DNA of 36,176 nt from Bradyrhizobium sp. (GTDB lineage Bacteria; Pseudomonadota; Alphaproteobacteria; Rhizobiales; Xanthobacteraceae), in assembly GCF_004799405.1 (NCBI RefSeq), contig NZ_SSMW01000027.1, forward strand, positions 1 to 36,176, written 5' to 3'. Both the position numbers and the translations under genes were made by a program. The notes beneath the pieces are model-generated. The model saw only the letters and a list, made by a program, of their open reading frames with translations. It ran no database searches and was not told where the DNA came from. Positions 28,945 to 36,176 of the stretch are shown here, one piece after another (positions within the stretch are counted from its first letter, which is position 1; the number at the start of each line of letters is the position of its first letter).

Positions 28945-29574
28945 CTACGTCCCCACCCTGCCCGCCAATTCAAGCATCGGACGGCCGAACGCGCGCGCGG
29001 CTTCCGCGACGGAACGGCGGGCGTTGACGAGGATGATGCCGCGGGCGCAGCGCCACACCTTGAGGTCGGCGTTGCTGTCGCCGGCATAGATGAAGCCTGC
29101 GGGGAACGCGATGATCAGCTGCGAAGCCTTTGCCGAGCCCTTGAGGTTGCGTTCGCCGTCCGACGCCAGCACGCGATCGATGAAGCCGAGGCGCACTGCC
29201 ACTCGCCCTGCGAGAACGGCGTCGGCGGCGGTCGCGAGCACGATTTTGCGGCCGGCGGCTTTCTCCCGCCGCGCCAGCGCCACAACGTCCTGATGCAGTT
29301 GCAGCCGATCCCATTCGATCCGGTTGCGCAATGCCAATTGGCGCTTCAGGGCCGCACGGCCTTGCCGCAGCCAGATCGCGCAACGAAACACGATCAGTGG
29401 ATTGCGGCGCAGGATCGAGACAAAGCTTTTGTAAAGCAGGTCTCCAGCAATCAGCGTGCCGTCGAGATCGAGCACCAGCGGCATCGATAGCGGCAGGCCG
29501 AACAGCGCATCGGCCTGTTCGCGCTGCCGAACCGATGCGGATGTCGGCGCGGCGATGGTTGCGATGCTATTCAT
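28945..29574 (-). CDS. HAD-superfamily phosphatase
   Basis: This is a 209-residue hydrolase of the haloacid dehalogenase family. Motif I is DLDGT at 36-40 (Asp36 nucleophile, Asp38 acid), motif II the TA pair in VLATAAD, and motif IV YAGDSNADL. It resembles the N-terminal domain of HAD-UbiA fusion proteins found in many proteobacteria, where the HAD part is thought to remove the phosphate from a polyprenyl-phosphoribose intermediate. The ATG overlaps the stop of the GT-C gene by eight bases. It is the last of three tightly packed genes. The substrate is inferred from context only. Confidence 0.88.
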   Translation of the reverse strand: MNSIATIAAPTSASVRQREQADALFGLPLSMPLVLDLDGTLIAGDLLYKSFVSILRRNPLIVFRCAIWLRQGRAALKRQLALRNRIEWDRLQLHQDVVALARREKAAGRKIVLATAADAVLAGRVAVRLGFIDRVLASDGERNLKGSAKASQLIIAFPAGFIYAGDSNADLKVWRCARGIILVNARRSVAEAARAFGRPMLELAGRVGT

Positions 29575-31195
29575 GCGCGGCGCTCGGCCGTGTCGAGACC
29601 CGGCACAGGCTGATTTCTCGCCCGCCACTTACAGCATTCTTGCAATCGCCATATCCGAGCTTGCTTGCCAGTGCCGCACCGTCCTGATCGGAAGATGAAA
29701 CGATCAGCAGATGCGGCGCGCCACGGTTGGCGCTCCTGAATTTCGCCACCGCGGCGGGGTCCGGATCGGCTTCCCAGTCCGCCGCCGCGCGCATAAAATC
29801 ATGCGCCTCGACATATTGCAGCGGGAAGTAGCCGAAATAGCGGGTCGAGGGCAGCGGCGACGACAATCCGACCCCTTGGGCGGCAAGTGCCGCGGTCTGA
29901 GCGGCGTGCAGCGTTGGCCGAATGCGCCAGGCGAACAGTGCGCTGCTTTTGAGCGCGATCAGGTCGATATTGACAAAGCTCTGTCCGGGATTGTCGCGGC
30001 CGGCGGCGCGTTCGCTTTCCAGTATCGGCGACCACGCGCGGTAGGCCACGGAACGGATCGCAGTCTGGCCGATCAGGCCGGCGAGCGCCGCGGCGCCAAG
30101 CATACGCGCAAGCGCGGCGCCTGGCTGGCGCGTGGCGATCGTCATCACCACGGCAATCCAGCTATAGGGGGCGAGCCGCTCGGACAGCAACGCCGAGCCG
30201 GTTTTCAGGTTGAACAGCGACAGCAGGACGACCAGCCCGAAGAAGGCCGGCCACATCAGGTCGCCGGATTTCAGGCGCCGCAAGGCGACAACGCCAGCGA
30301 CCAGCATCGCGGCCAGCACCGGCGCCAGCGCCACCACTTCCCACCATGTGAAGGTGAACAGATAGGTCGCCGCCACGATCCGGCGCACGATCTGCGTCAT
30401 CCCGCCATCGATGCTCGGCGGCTCGCCCGGGATATTGCGATAGGCAAACAGGAAGATCGCCGCCAGCATCAGGACCGGCAGTGCGGCCGCGGCCGCCCAG
30501 GCGCCATCGATCATCAATCGCCTGCCGGCGGCGCGCAGTCCGGAGCGGTCCCACGTCCGTATCGCCCGCGCAATGCCATCCGCCGCGAGCAACAGACAAG
30601 CCGCCACCACCGACGTGATGTGCGTCAAATAAAGCGCGATCAGGAACAAGGCCGTGCCGATGAAGGTCACCGCGTCGCCGCGCGTCTGCACCTTGCGCCA
30701 GAAGCTTGCGAACAGCAGGAACATCGGCACGCCGAAGGCGAAATTGTAGAAGCCCCAGTGGATGAAGGCGCCGAATGCCAGCGGCAGCAACAGCAGCATC
30801 GGCAACGCCGGGCGCTCGCTCTCGGTCCGGCAGACCACAAAGCCAGCCGCGATCCAGAGCACGCCGTAGAGGCTAAGGAAGAACGTGTTTGCGACCAGCG
30901 GATCGCCGGTCAACCGGATCAGGCCCGCCAGCAGCAGATAGATGGCGGAGTTGGGCTCGATCCGGGGATTCCACTGGTAGAACCATGCCGCAGGCTCCTG
31001 CAATGCGCCGCCCCAGCCGAACCGCGCGATCAGATCGGCCTGCGCCAGATGCACCGGACCATCCTGGGTCGGCACCAGCTTGACCAGCCACACCGGACCG
31101 TCCAGCAGCAGAACCAGAACCGCGAACAGCAGGGTGACGGCTGCGACGCCCGCAACGTTTCTGCGGGCACCGTATGAAATGGCGGCAAGCGACAT
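29567..31195 (-). CDS. GT-C type membrane protein, probable pentosyl/hexosyltransferase
   Basis: This is a 542-residue inner-membrane protein of about ten hydrophobic segments. The first periplasmic loop has PTQDGPVHL with Asp45 and His49, the acidic motif at the right place for GT-C enzymes using polyprenyl-phosphate sugars. A soluble C-terminal part of about 120 residues follows and probably lies in the periplasm. It starts one base after the stop of the UbiA gene and overlaps the HAD gene by eight bases. Its operon partners suggest that it transfers a pentose built on a lipid carrier. No close family could be named. Confidence 0.75.
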   Translation of the reverse strand: MSLAAISYGARRNVAGVAAVTLLFAVLVLLLDGPVWLVKLVPTQDGPVHLAQADLIARFGWGGALQEPAAWFYQWNPRIEPNSAIYLLLAGLIRLTGDPLVANTFFLSLYGVLWIAAGFVVCRTESERPALPMLLLLPLAFGAFIHWGFYNFAFGVPMFLLFASFWRKVQTRGDAVTFIGTALFLIALYLTHITSVVAACLLLAADGIARAIRTWDRSGLRAAGRRLMIDGAWAAAAALPVLMLAAIFLFAYRNIPGEPPSIDGGMTQIVRRIVAATYLFTFTWWEVVALAPVLAAMLVAGVVALRRLKSGDLMWPAFFGLVVLLSLFNLKTGSALLSERLAPYSWIAVVMTIATRQPGAALARMLGAAALAGLIGQTAIRSVAYRAWSPILESERAAGRDNPGQSFVNIDLIALKSSALFAWRIRPTLHAAQTAALAAQGVGLSSPLPSTRYFGYFPLQYVEAHDFMRAAADWEADPDPAAVAKFRSANRGAPHLLIVSSSDQDGAALASKLGYGDCKNAVSGGREISLCRVSTRPSAAHE

Positions 31196-31196
31196 G

Positions 31197-32213
31197 TCAG
31201 CGACCCGCGGTGAGATGGATCAGGTCCGAACTGGTCAGGCCGTTGAGCCACGGCAGATCGACAAAGGTCAGCACACCGAACAGCGCCATCGTCACCGCCG
31301 CTCCGGCCAGCATCGCCGGCTGGCGCATCAGTTCTTCCGGCCGCGCCGCGGCTGAATCGGGCGTCAGCGCCAGCCTCATATAGGCCGCGAACAGCGCGAC
31401 GAAGAGTGGAATGACCACGAGATATTCAATCCGGTATTTCAACAGGAAGATCGCCATCATGAAGGCGAAGCCTTGCGCATAGACCAGGCAGCTCGTCACC
31501 AGGCTCGACTGGGTGTAGACGGCGAAGGACGGCCGGTAGGCCGCGAGGCTGGCGGTGCCGCCGGCCTCGACGATGGCGCGGTGCTCCGAGACCCGTTTGG
31601 CGGCCATCAGGAAGGCGCCGCCGAACCAGTAGGCCAGCAGGATCGACGCCGGCGGCGCCACATGCGGGGTGACCGCGAACCAGCCGAACAGGAACCGCAG
31701 CGGATTATTCAGCGACTCGACGATGACGTCGAGAAAGGCGCGGTCCTTGGCGCGGATCGGCCGCACATTGTAGATCACGCCGAAGATGGCGAACACCACC
31801 GCCACCATGCTGAAACTGTAGCCCAGCGTGTGGGCGGCGAGCATGCCGACCGAAGTGAGCAGAATGTATTGCGCGAACACCACGCCGGCAGACATCGTGG
31901 TCTGGACCGCCGGCCGCGCGCGCTTGGTCGGATGCATCGCATCGAACGGCGCATCAAGCCATTCGTTGATGGTGTAGTTGGCCGACGACAGCGCCATCGC
32001 GACGAACAGGCAGACCAAGAGCCGCTCGGCGAGTGCTGCGTAGTCGATCGGACCGCTGGCCGACATGATCATCGCAAAGGCGACGCCGGGGACGATCAGG
32101 ACGTGCTTGATCCAGTGATCGGGCCGGGCAATGGCGATGTAATCCGCGAACCGCGCCGAGGGCTGCGGCACGTGGGACGCTGCCGGCGATCCCGACTGAT
32201 TGGTAACGCTCAT
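31197..32213 (-). CDS. UbiA-family prenyltransferase, polyprenyl-phosphate phosphoribosyltransferase-like
   Basis: This is a 338-residue inner-membrane protein of about nine helices. The first motif NEWLDAPFDAMHPTKRARP (83-101) has the N-x3-D-x3-D pattern and HPxKxxRP, which is the form seen in decaprenyl-phosphate phosphoribosyltransferases rather than in ubiquinone or heme O enzymes. The second, KDRAFLDVIVESLNNPLR (156-173), fits the same group. The likely reaction is transfer of ribose-5-phosphate from PRPP to polyprenyl phosphate. GGAGG seven bases upstream fixes ATG 32213. It heads a three-gene unit with a GT-C and a HAD gene. Confidence 0.85.
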   Translation of the reverse strand: MSVTNQSGSPAASHVPQPSARFADYIAIARPDHWIKHVLIVPGVAFAMIMSASGPIDYAALAERLLVCLFVAMALSSANYTINEWLDAPFDAMHPTKRARPAVQTTMSAGVVFAQYILLTSVGMLAAHTLGYSFSMVAVVFAIFGVIYNVRPIRAKDRAFLDVIVESLNNPLRFLFGWFAVTPHVAPPASILLAYWFGGAFLMAAKRVSEHRAIVEAGGTASLAAYRPSFAVYTQSSLVTSCLVYAQGFAFMMAIFLLKYRIEYLVVIPLFVALFAAYMRLALTPDSAAARPEELMRQPAMLAGAAVTMALFGVLTFVDLPWLNGLTSSDLIHLTAGR

Positions 32214-32464
32214 GAAATCCTCCAGGCCTTGCTCGCCTGTTCCGCGATTTCGGAACGCAACGAGCGACAAGCCTGAAGGGCATTGATCGTGCCGTGCTGC
32301 ATTGCCCGGCTGCGGCACGGCGGAAACATGCGCAACGCGGTTAACGCCGCTCGCAAACGCAGGATTTGCGGGGATTTCCAGCACGGACAGCGTCACCATG
32401 CACCGGTTCCGCACGCCCTCCGCTATCCGCGAGAGCAACGACGGCGAGGCAACGTGATCCGGAA

Positions 32465-32481
32465 TGAAACAGGGTGTTTCA
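32465..32481 (+). promoter_or_regulatory. Inverted repeat upstream of MFS exporter, possible operator
   Basis: TGAAAC and GTTTCA flank AGGGT in a perfect 6-5-6 inverted repeat, 106 bases before the exporter's start. The size fits a repressor site, but no regulator gene is adjacent. Confidence 0.35.
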
Positions 32482-32490
32482 ATCTGAAGA

Positions 32491-32508
32491 GCCGCGCTCA
32501 TGCGCGGC
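32491..32508. repeat. Perfect 7-bp hairpin
   Basis: GCCGCGC, TCAT, GCGCGGC forms a very stable stem with a four-base loop. There is no T tract on either side, so it is not a classic terminator; it may sit in the leader of the MFS transcript. Confidence 0.4.
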
Positions 32509-32587
32509 GTCTCGGTGTCGGGAATCGGGTGGTTTCAACTGCCATGGACGCCCACGTTGTCGGTGCTGACACGACAGGAACAACATC

Positions 32588-33844
32588 ATGGCCCAATCAT
32601 CGCGCGATCGTCTGCCACTGACCTTCAACCGCCTCGCGTGGTCTAACCTCGCGGCCCAATCGGCCGAGCAGATCGCGCTCGCGGCGGCGCCCATCGTGGC
32701 GGTGCTGCTGCTCGGCGTCGGCGAAGGCCAGACCGGGCTATTGCAGACCGCGCTGACGCTGCCGTTCATCCTGTTCGCGATCCCCGCAGGATTGCTCGCC
32801 GATCGCATCTCGCGGCGCTGGCTGATGGCGGGCTCGGAAGCGCTGCGCGCCGCAGCACTGCTCGCAATCCTGATTTTGATCTGGCTCGATCGGTTGACGC
32901 TGCCGCTGCTGGCTTTCGCAGGCTTCATCGCCGTGTGCGGAACGGTCGCCTACAGCGTGGCAGCGCCGGCGCTGGTGCCATCGCTGGTTTCCGCGAAACT
33001 TTTACCCGCGGCCAATGCGCGGATCGAACTGGCGCGGACCATTGCGTTCGCCAGTGGGCCGGCACTCGGTGGCGTGCTGGTCGGATGGCTGGGCGCCGCT
33101 CCCGCATTCGGCTTCGCCGCCGCCCTCTCCGTCGTCGCGGTAGTGTTGTTGTCCGGCATCTACGAGCCCGCCCGCGCGCCTGCGCCGCGGCGCCATCCGC
33201 TGCAGGAGATCAAAGAAGGCGCGGTGTTCGTATCGCGTCATCCGCTGCTGCGGCCGGTGTTCGTCACCCAGTTCATCTTCAATACCGGCTCCTTTCTGGT
33301 GCTCGCGGTGTTCGTGCCCTATGCCGTGCGTCGTCTGGGCCTGTCCGCGACCGGGGTCGGCACCACACTTGCGATGTACGGCGTCGGCATGGTGGTCGGC
33401 GCGCTCTCGGCGACGCGGGTGATGCGGCGCCTGCCATTCGGCATCGTGATCGCGCTCGGACCGGTCACCGGCTTCGTCGCTGCGGTGGTGCTGGCGCTGA
33501 CGACGTTCGTGCCAAGCCCGGAGCTGGCGGGCTTCGGCTTCTTCCTGCTCGGCGCTGGGCCGATCCTGTGGGTGATCTCCACCACCACGTTGCGGCAATC
33601 GGTGACGCCGCCGCGGCTGTTGGGGCGGGTTTCCGCCATCAACATCATGAGCTATGGCGCGCGGCCGGTCGGCGCCGCCATCGGCGCCGTGGTCGGCGGG
33701 TTCTTCGGGGCGGAAGCATGCCTTTATCTGGCGGTCGCGATCTTCGGGGCGCAGGCGCTGGTGATCCTGATCTCGCCGGCGGTCGGACTTGCAAGGCAGC
33801 CGGACATGGTCGGAGATGGACCGGCGGTGCTGCGGGCCTGCTAG
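32588..33844 (+). CDS. MFS transporter (EntS/DHA3-like exporter)
   Basis: This 418-residue inner-membrane protein of 12 predicted helices belongs to the major facilitator superfamily. Motif A between helices 2 and 3 reads GLLADRISRRWLM, and the central loop HPLQEIKEGAVFVSRHPLLR is typical of the enterobactin-exporter and macrolide-efflux (DHA3) branch. It probably exports a drug or siderophore-like compound by proton antiport. AGGAAC seven bases before the ATG supports the start. It is followed by the Bcr-like exporter on the same strand 116 bases on, but a promoter-like site lies between them. Confidence 0.9.
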   Translation: MAQSSRDRLPLTFNRLAWSNLAAQSAEQIALAAAPIVAVLLLGVGEGQTGLLQTALTLPFILFAIPAGLLADRISRRWLMAGSEALRAAALLAILILIWLDRLTLPLLAFAGFIAVCGTVAYSVAAPALVPSLVSAKLLPAANARIELARTIAFASGPALGGVLVGWLGAAPAFGFAAALSVVAVVLLSGIYEPARAPAPRRHPLQEIKEGAVFVSRHPLLRPVFVTQFIFNTGSFLVLAVFVPYAVRRLGLSATGVGTTLAMYGVGMVVGALSATRVMRRLPFGIVIALGPVTGFVAAVVLALTTFVPSPELAGFGFFLLGAGPILWVISTTTLRQSVTPPRLLGRVSAINIMSYGARPVGAAIGAVVGGFFGAEACLYLAVAIFGAQALVILISPAVGLARQPDMVGDGPAVLRAC

Positions 33845-33899
33845 GGAACGCAACGCGCAAACATTCGGCCTTGCTCACGACGGAATAAATGCCCAGCCA

Positions 33900-33938
33900 T
33901 TGGAGCTTCCCGTTCCCGTTTTATATGATACATATCAT
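33900..33938 (+). promoter_or_regulatory. Promoter overlapped by a palindromic operator before the Bcr-type exporter
   Basis: TTGGAG (33900-33905) and TATGAT (33924-33929), 18 bases apart, look like -35 and -10 boxes. The palindrome ATGATA-CA-TATCAT at 33925-33938 covers the -10 box, which suits a TetR- or MarR-type repressor. The region is conspicuously A/T-rich for this window. No regulator gene is adjacent. Confidence 0.5.
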
Positions 33939-33960
33939 GTCAAACGAGGCGGGAGTTCCC

Positions 33961-35178
33961 ATGGCCGACGAGACCATCTCCACCGTTACCGCCCCGCCAA
34001 GCGCGGAAGCATCCTCGACCCTGTCGCAGATCGCCGTCCTGGCCGCATTGGCGGCGACCGGAACCCTCGCCACCAACATCCTGCTGCCGTCGCTGCCGGA
34101 GATGGCGGCGTCCCTCAAGGTATCGAGTGCGGCTGTCACCTCCGCCATCACGATTTTCCTCGCGGTATTCGCGCTGGGCCAACTGGTGGTCGGGCCGATC
34201 TCGGATCGCTATGGCCGACGCTGGCCTGTGCTCACAGGCTTTGCGGTGTTCCTGCTCGGCAGCATCTGGTGCGGCGTCGCCACCGACCTGCCGGGCCTGT
34301 TGATCGGCCGCGTCGTCCAGGGCGCCGGCGCCTGCGCGACTTCGGTGCTGTCGCGCGCCATTGCGCGCGATTTATTTTCCGGCGCGGCGCTGGCGCGCGC
34401 GATGGCGCTGATCATGATCGCGATGGCGGCCGCGCCCGGCTTCTCGCCGCTGCTCGGCGGCGCGCTCGATCACTATTTCGGCTGGCGCTCCGAATTCGTT
34501 TTCATCGGGATCTTCGCCGCCATCGGCGCCGTCGCCTATGACATCGTCCTAGGCGAAACCCATCGTTCGACCCGCATTCCGCTCAATCCGCTGGCGATCG
34601 CGAAAAACTATCTTGGGCTGATCGCCGATCGCCGCTTCGTGGTGCCGGCGGCGACCGTCAGTCTGATCATGGGCGGACTGTTCGCGATGTTTGCCGCAGC
34701 TCCCCGGGTGTTGATCGAGGGACTGCACTTCACCCCGATCCAGCTTGGGCTGTTTTTCGCCGGCACCGTGATGATGGTGTTCGCCGCCGGCATGCTGGCG
34801 ACCAGGCTCGTGCCGCGGTTCGGGCTCGACCGTTCGATCCGGGGCGGCCTCGTGGCGGCGGCCACCGGCAGCCTTGCGATCCTGCTGGTGTCGGTGTTCA
34901 CCCCTACCTTCCTGCCGTTCCTCGCGGGCATGCTGGTATTTTTGCTGGGCATGGGCATCGTCAATCCGCTCGGCACGGCACAAGCGCTGTCGCCGTTCGG
35001 CGAGAAGGCCGGCGCGGCATCGGCGCTGCTCGGCTTCTGGCAGATGATGAGCGCCGCGATCGCGGTTTACCTCGCAGCGACGGTGTCGCAGCAGCCGATG
35101 TTCGCGCTCGGCATCGTGCTGACGGTCGCCTCGTTGGTGGCATCGGGGCTTTACGCCATGCGGGCAAGAGCGAGTTAA
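33961..35178 (+). CDS. MFS multidrug efflux transporter, Bcr/CflA family
   Basis: This is a 405-residue inner-membrane protein of 12 predicted helices. A Thr/Ser/Ala-rich lead of about 20 residues precedes helix 1. Motif A is GPISDRYGRRWPVLTG, and the helix 5 region has LSRAIARDLFSGAALARAMA and the Pro/Gly-rich AAAPGFSPLLGGALD (motif C of drug/proton antiporters). This matches the Bcr/CflA group, exporters of bicyclomycin, chloramphenicol and similar compounds. I chose ATG 33961 because GGGAG lies six bases upstream; an earlier ATG at 33889 lies inside the promoter region. Confidence 0.92.
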   Translation: MADETISTVTAPPSAEASSTLSQIAVLAALAATGTLATNILLPSLPEMAASLKVSSAAVTSAITIFLAVFALGQLVVGPISDRYGRRWPVLTGFAVFLLGSIWCGVATDLPGLLIGRVVQGAGACATSVLSRAIARDLFSGAALARAMALIMIAMAAAPGFSPLLGGALDHYFGWRSEFVFIGIFAAIGAVAYDIVLGETHRSTRIPLNPLAIAKNYLGLIADRRFVVPAATVSLIMGGLFAMFAAAPRVLIEGLHFTPIQLGLFFAGTVMMVFAAGMLATRLVPRFGLDRSIRGGLVAAATGSLAILLVSVFTPTFLPFLAGMLVFLLGMGIVNPLGTAQALSPFGEKAGAASALLGFWQMMSAAIAVYLAATVSQQPMFALGIVLTVASLVASGLYAMRARAS

Positions 35179-35283
35179 CTCGCCAGACAGCGCTGATAGC
35201 TTTCCGTGGCCATCGGCGGAACGGCGGGCGTTGAGCGAGATCATGGCGGAAACCACGGTCCGCAGCTCCGCGCGCCTGGTCTG

Positions 35284-36176
35284 CTAGCGTCTCAGAGCGC
35301 GCAGCATCGGACTCTCAATCCAGATGAAAACGGCCCAGCCCACGAGCGAACTGAACACCTGGCACAGAACGATGGTAAGCCCCTCCATCCACAGCCCCGG
35401 TGAAACGATGCCGGCAAACGCAAGACCGAGAACCGGCAGCACGAAGCCATGGCTGAGATAGATCGAATACGATGCGTCTCCCAGCCTCAGCAGCCACCGT
35501 GGCAGTGCCGGCGGGGCCAACGGCTCCAGCGAGACGGCGCCGGCCACGATGGCAAACGCCGGTATGCCCCAGCTAAGAACCCTCGTGTTCTCCGAGACCA
35601 TTGGCAGGACAAGGATCAGCGCAAATCCGCCGAGCACCAGTCCTCCGGCGAGCGTCGTCGGCAGTCGAAACCCCCGCAAGGTCCATTTCGCGAGCATCAC
35701 TCCGAACACGAATTCCACAACGATGGTGTCGAACAAGATGGTCCAGGCGGGCCAGGTTTCGACGCGGACGAGCGCCACCGCGGCGAACAGGCCCAGGCCG
35801 GGAACAACGATGCGAAGAACATCCACGCGCATCGCCAGGGCGGCTGCGAAAAGCAGATAGAACAGAAATTCGTAAGTCAGGGTCCAGCCCACCGGAAGCA
35901 CGGGCCGAAAATGCCCGGCAGTGTCGGTGACGGGCAAGAACAAATAGAGACCCCGCCACAAAATCGAAGTCGAGGCCGGTTCTCAGGACGACACTTCCTA
36001 GAGCCGCGACGGCGAGAATCTTGACCGTCGTGAGCAGCCAGTAAAGCGGAACGATCCTGACGACGCGATGCTGAAGGAAGATCAGCCACGCGCCAGCTCG
36101 ATCGACCAGGCGACGTGACGAAATCACCATCACAAATCCGCTGATGATGAAAAATATATCGACTCCGGCCGCGCCA
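35284..36176 (-). pseudogene. Acyltransferase-3 family gene, partial and frameshifted
   Basis: The N-terminal piece enters from the window end (GVDIFFIISGFVMVISSRRL, then HRVVRIVPLYWLLTTVKILA), which is the classic start of an acyltransferase-3 (OafA/ExoZ-like) membrane protein. The C-terminal piece lies in the next frame from 35961 on: LWRGLYLFLPVTD, VLPVGWTLTYEFLFYLLF, and later RLGDASYSIYLSHG. The C-terminal frame has stops at 35983-35985 and 35998-36000, so the switch falls at 35961-35982. Removing one base from the AAAA run at 35960-35963 would join them into one protein. It is either a pseudogene or a sequencing error. Such proteins O-acetylate or O-acylate envelope sugars. Confidence 0.8.

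Larger units (their letters stand above)
32214..32587. other. Intergenic region between UbiA gene and MFS exporter
   Basis: These 374 bases lie between divergent genes and contain two inverted repeats: TGAAAC-AGGGT-GTTTCA at 32465-32481 and GCCGCGC-TCAT-GCGCGGC at 32491-32508. The second is a strong hairpin without a T tract. No gene can be supported; the frames here lack ribosome sites and family motifs. Confidence 0.5.

Noticed and set aside
29711..31177. A 488-codon open frame opposite the GT-C gene
   Set aside because: Same pattern of antisense shadow; the minus strand gives a well-formed membrane protein coupled to its neighbours.

Overview
The window is a GC-rich stretch of alphaproteobacterial chromosome that fits Bradyrhizobium or a close relative in the Nitrobacteraceae. 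The main grounds are the gene orders (ubiquinol-cytochrome c chaperone, DUF177, plsX, fabH, ihfA, merR; and glyA, nrdR, ribD, ribE, ribH, nusB, thiL), a HemB whose metal site has aspartates in place of cysteines, a LdtR-like MarR regulator, and dispersed palindromic intergenic repeats of the kind seen in this group. No prophage, insertion sequence, CRISPR array or plasmid function was found. Most of the window is core chromosome with envelope and accessory genes at both ends.

Layout. 1-5387: envelope genes, namely a GT-C type membrane glycosyltransferase, two divergent OpgC-type membrane acyltransferase paralogues, and a secreted DUF2059 protein. 5527-8101: a short-chain dehydrogenase and several small proteins of unknown function, ending at tRNA-Pro(GGG). 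8323-12860 (minus strand): fatty acid and phospholipid initiation genes plsX-fabH with ihfA and a MerR regulator, preceded by yceD (DUF177) and a bc1-complex assembly chaperone; bamE lies divergent to them. 13599-21561 (minus strand): H+-pyrophosphatase hppA downstream of the glyA-nrdR-ribD-ribE-ribH-nusB-thiL cluster, covering one-carbon metabolism, ribonucleotide reductase control, riboflavin synthesis, antitermination and thiamine synthesis. 21774-24607: a glutathione transferase, two small unknown proteins, a MarR/LdtR regulator and a membrane protein. 24772-27438 (plus strand): hemB, an RDD membrane protein and the N-end-rule leucyltransferase bpt. 27487-28875: mntH with a perfect inverted repeat just upstream of its start. 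28945-32213 (minus strand): a tight three-gene set of UbiA-type phosphoribosyl/prenyltransferase, GT-C membrane protein and HAD phosphatase. 32588-35178: two MFS exporters. 35284-36176: an acyltransferase-3 gene that runs off the window and carries an apparent +1 frameshift.

How they work together. PlsX and FabH both act at the start of acyl and phospholipid synthesis and are translationally coupled. The riboflavin genes supply flavin, and NrdR is coupled to ribD by a start/stop overlap. HemB and MntH fit what is known of Bradyrhizobium metal physiology, where a Mg-dependent HemB and Mn uptake by MntH are established. The UbiA/GT-C/HAD set is the most interesting accessory unit: it looks like a pathway that makes a polyprenyl-phosphate-linked pentose and transfers the sugar to an envelope acceptor. 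That function is inferred from motifs and gene order only. I did not find a clearly new system. The best leads are that operon, the regulatory palindromes in front of mntH and the Bcr-type exporter, the small-protein pair at 22598-23058, and the broken acyltransferase.
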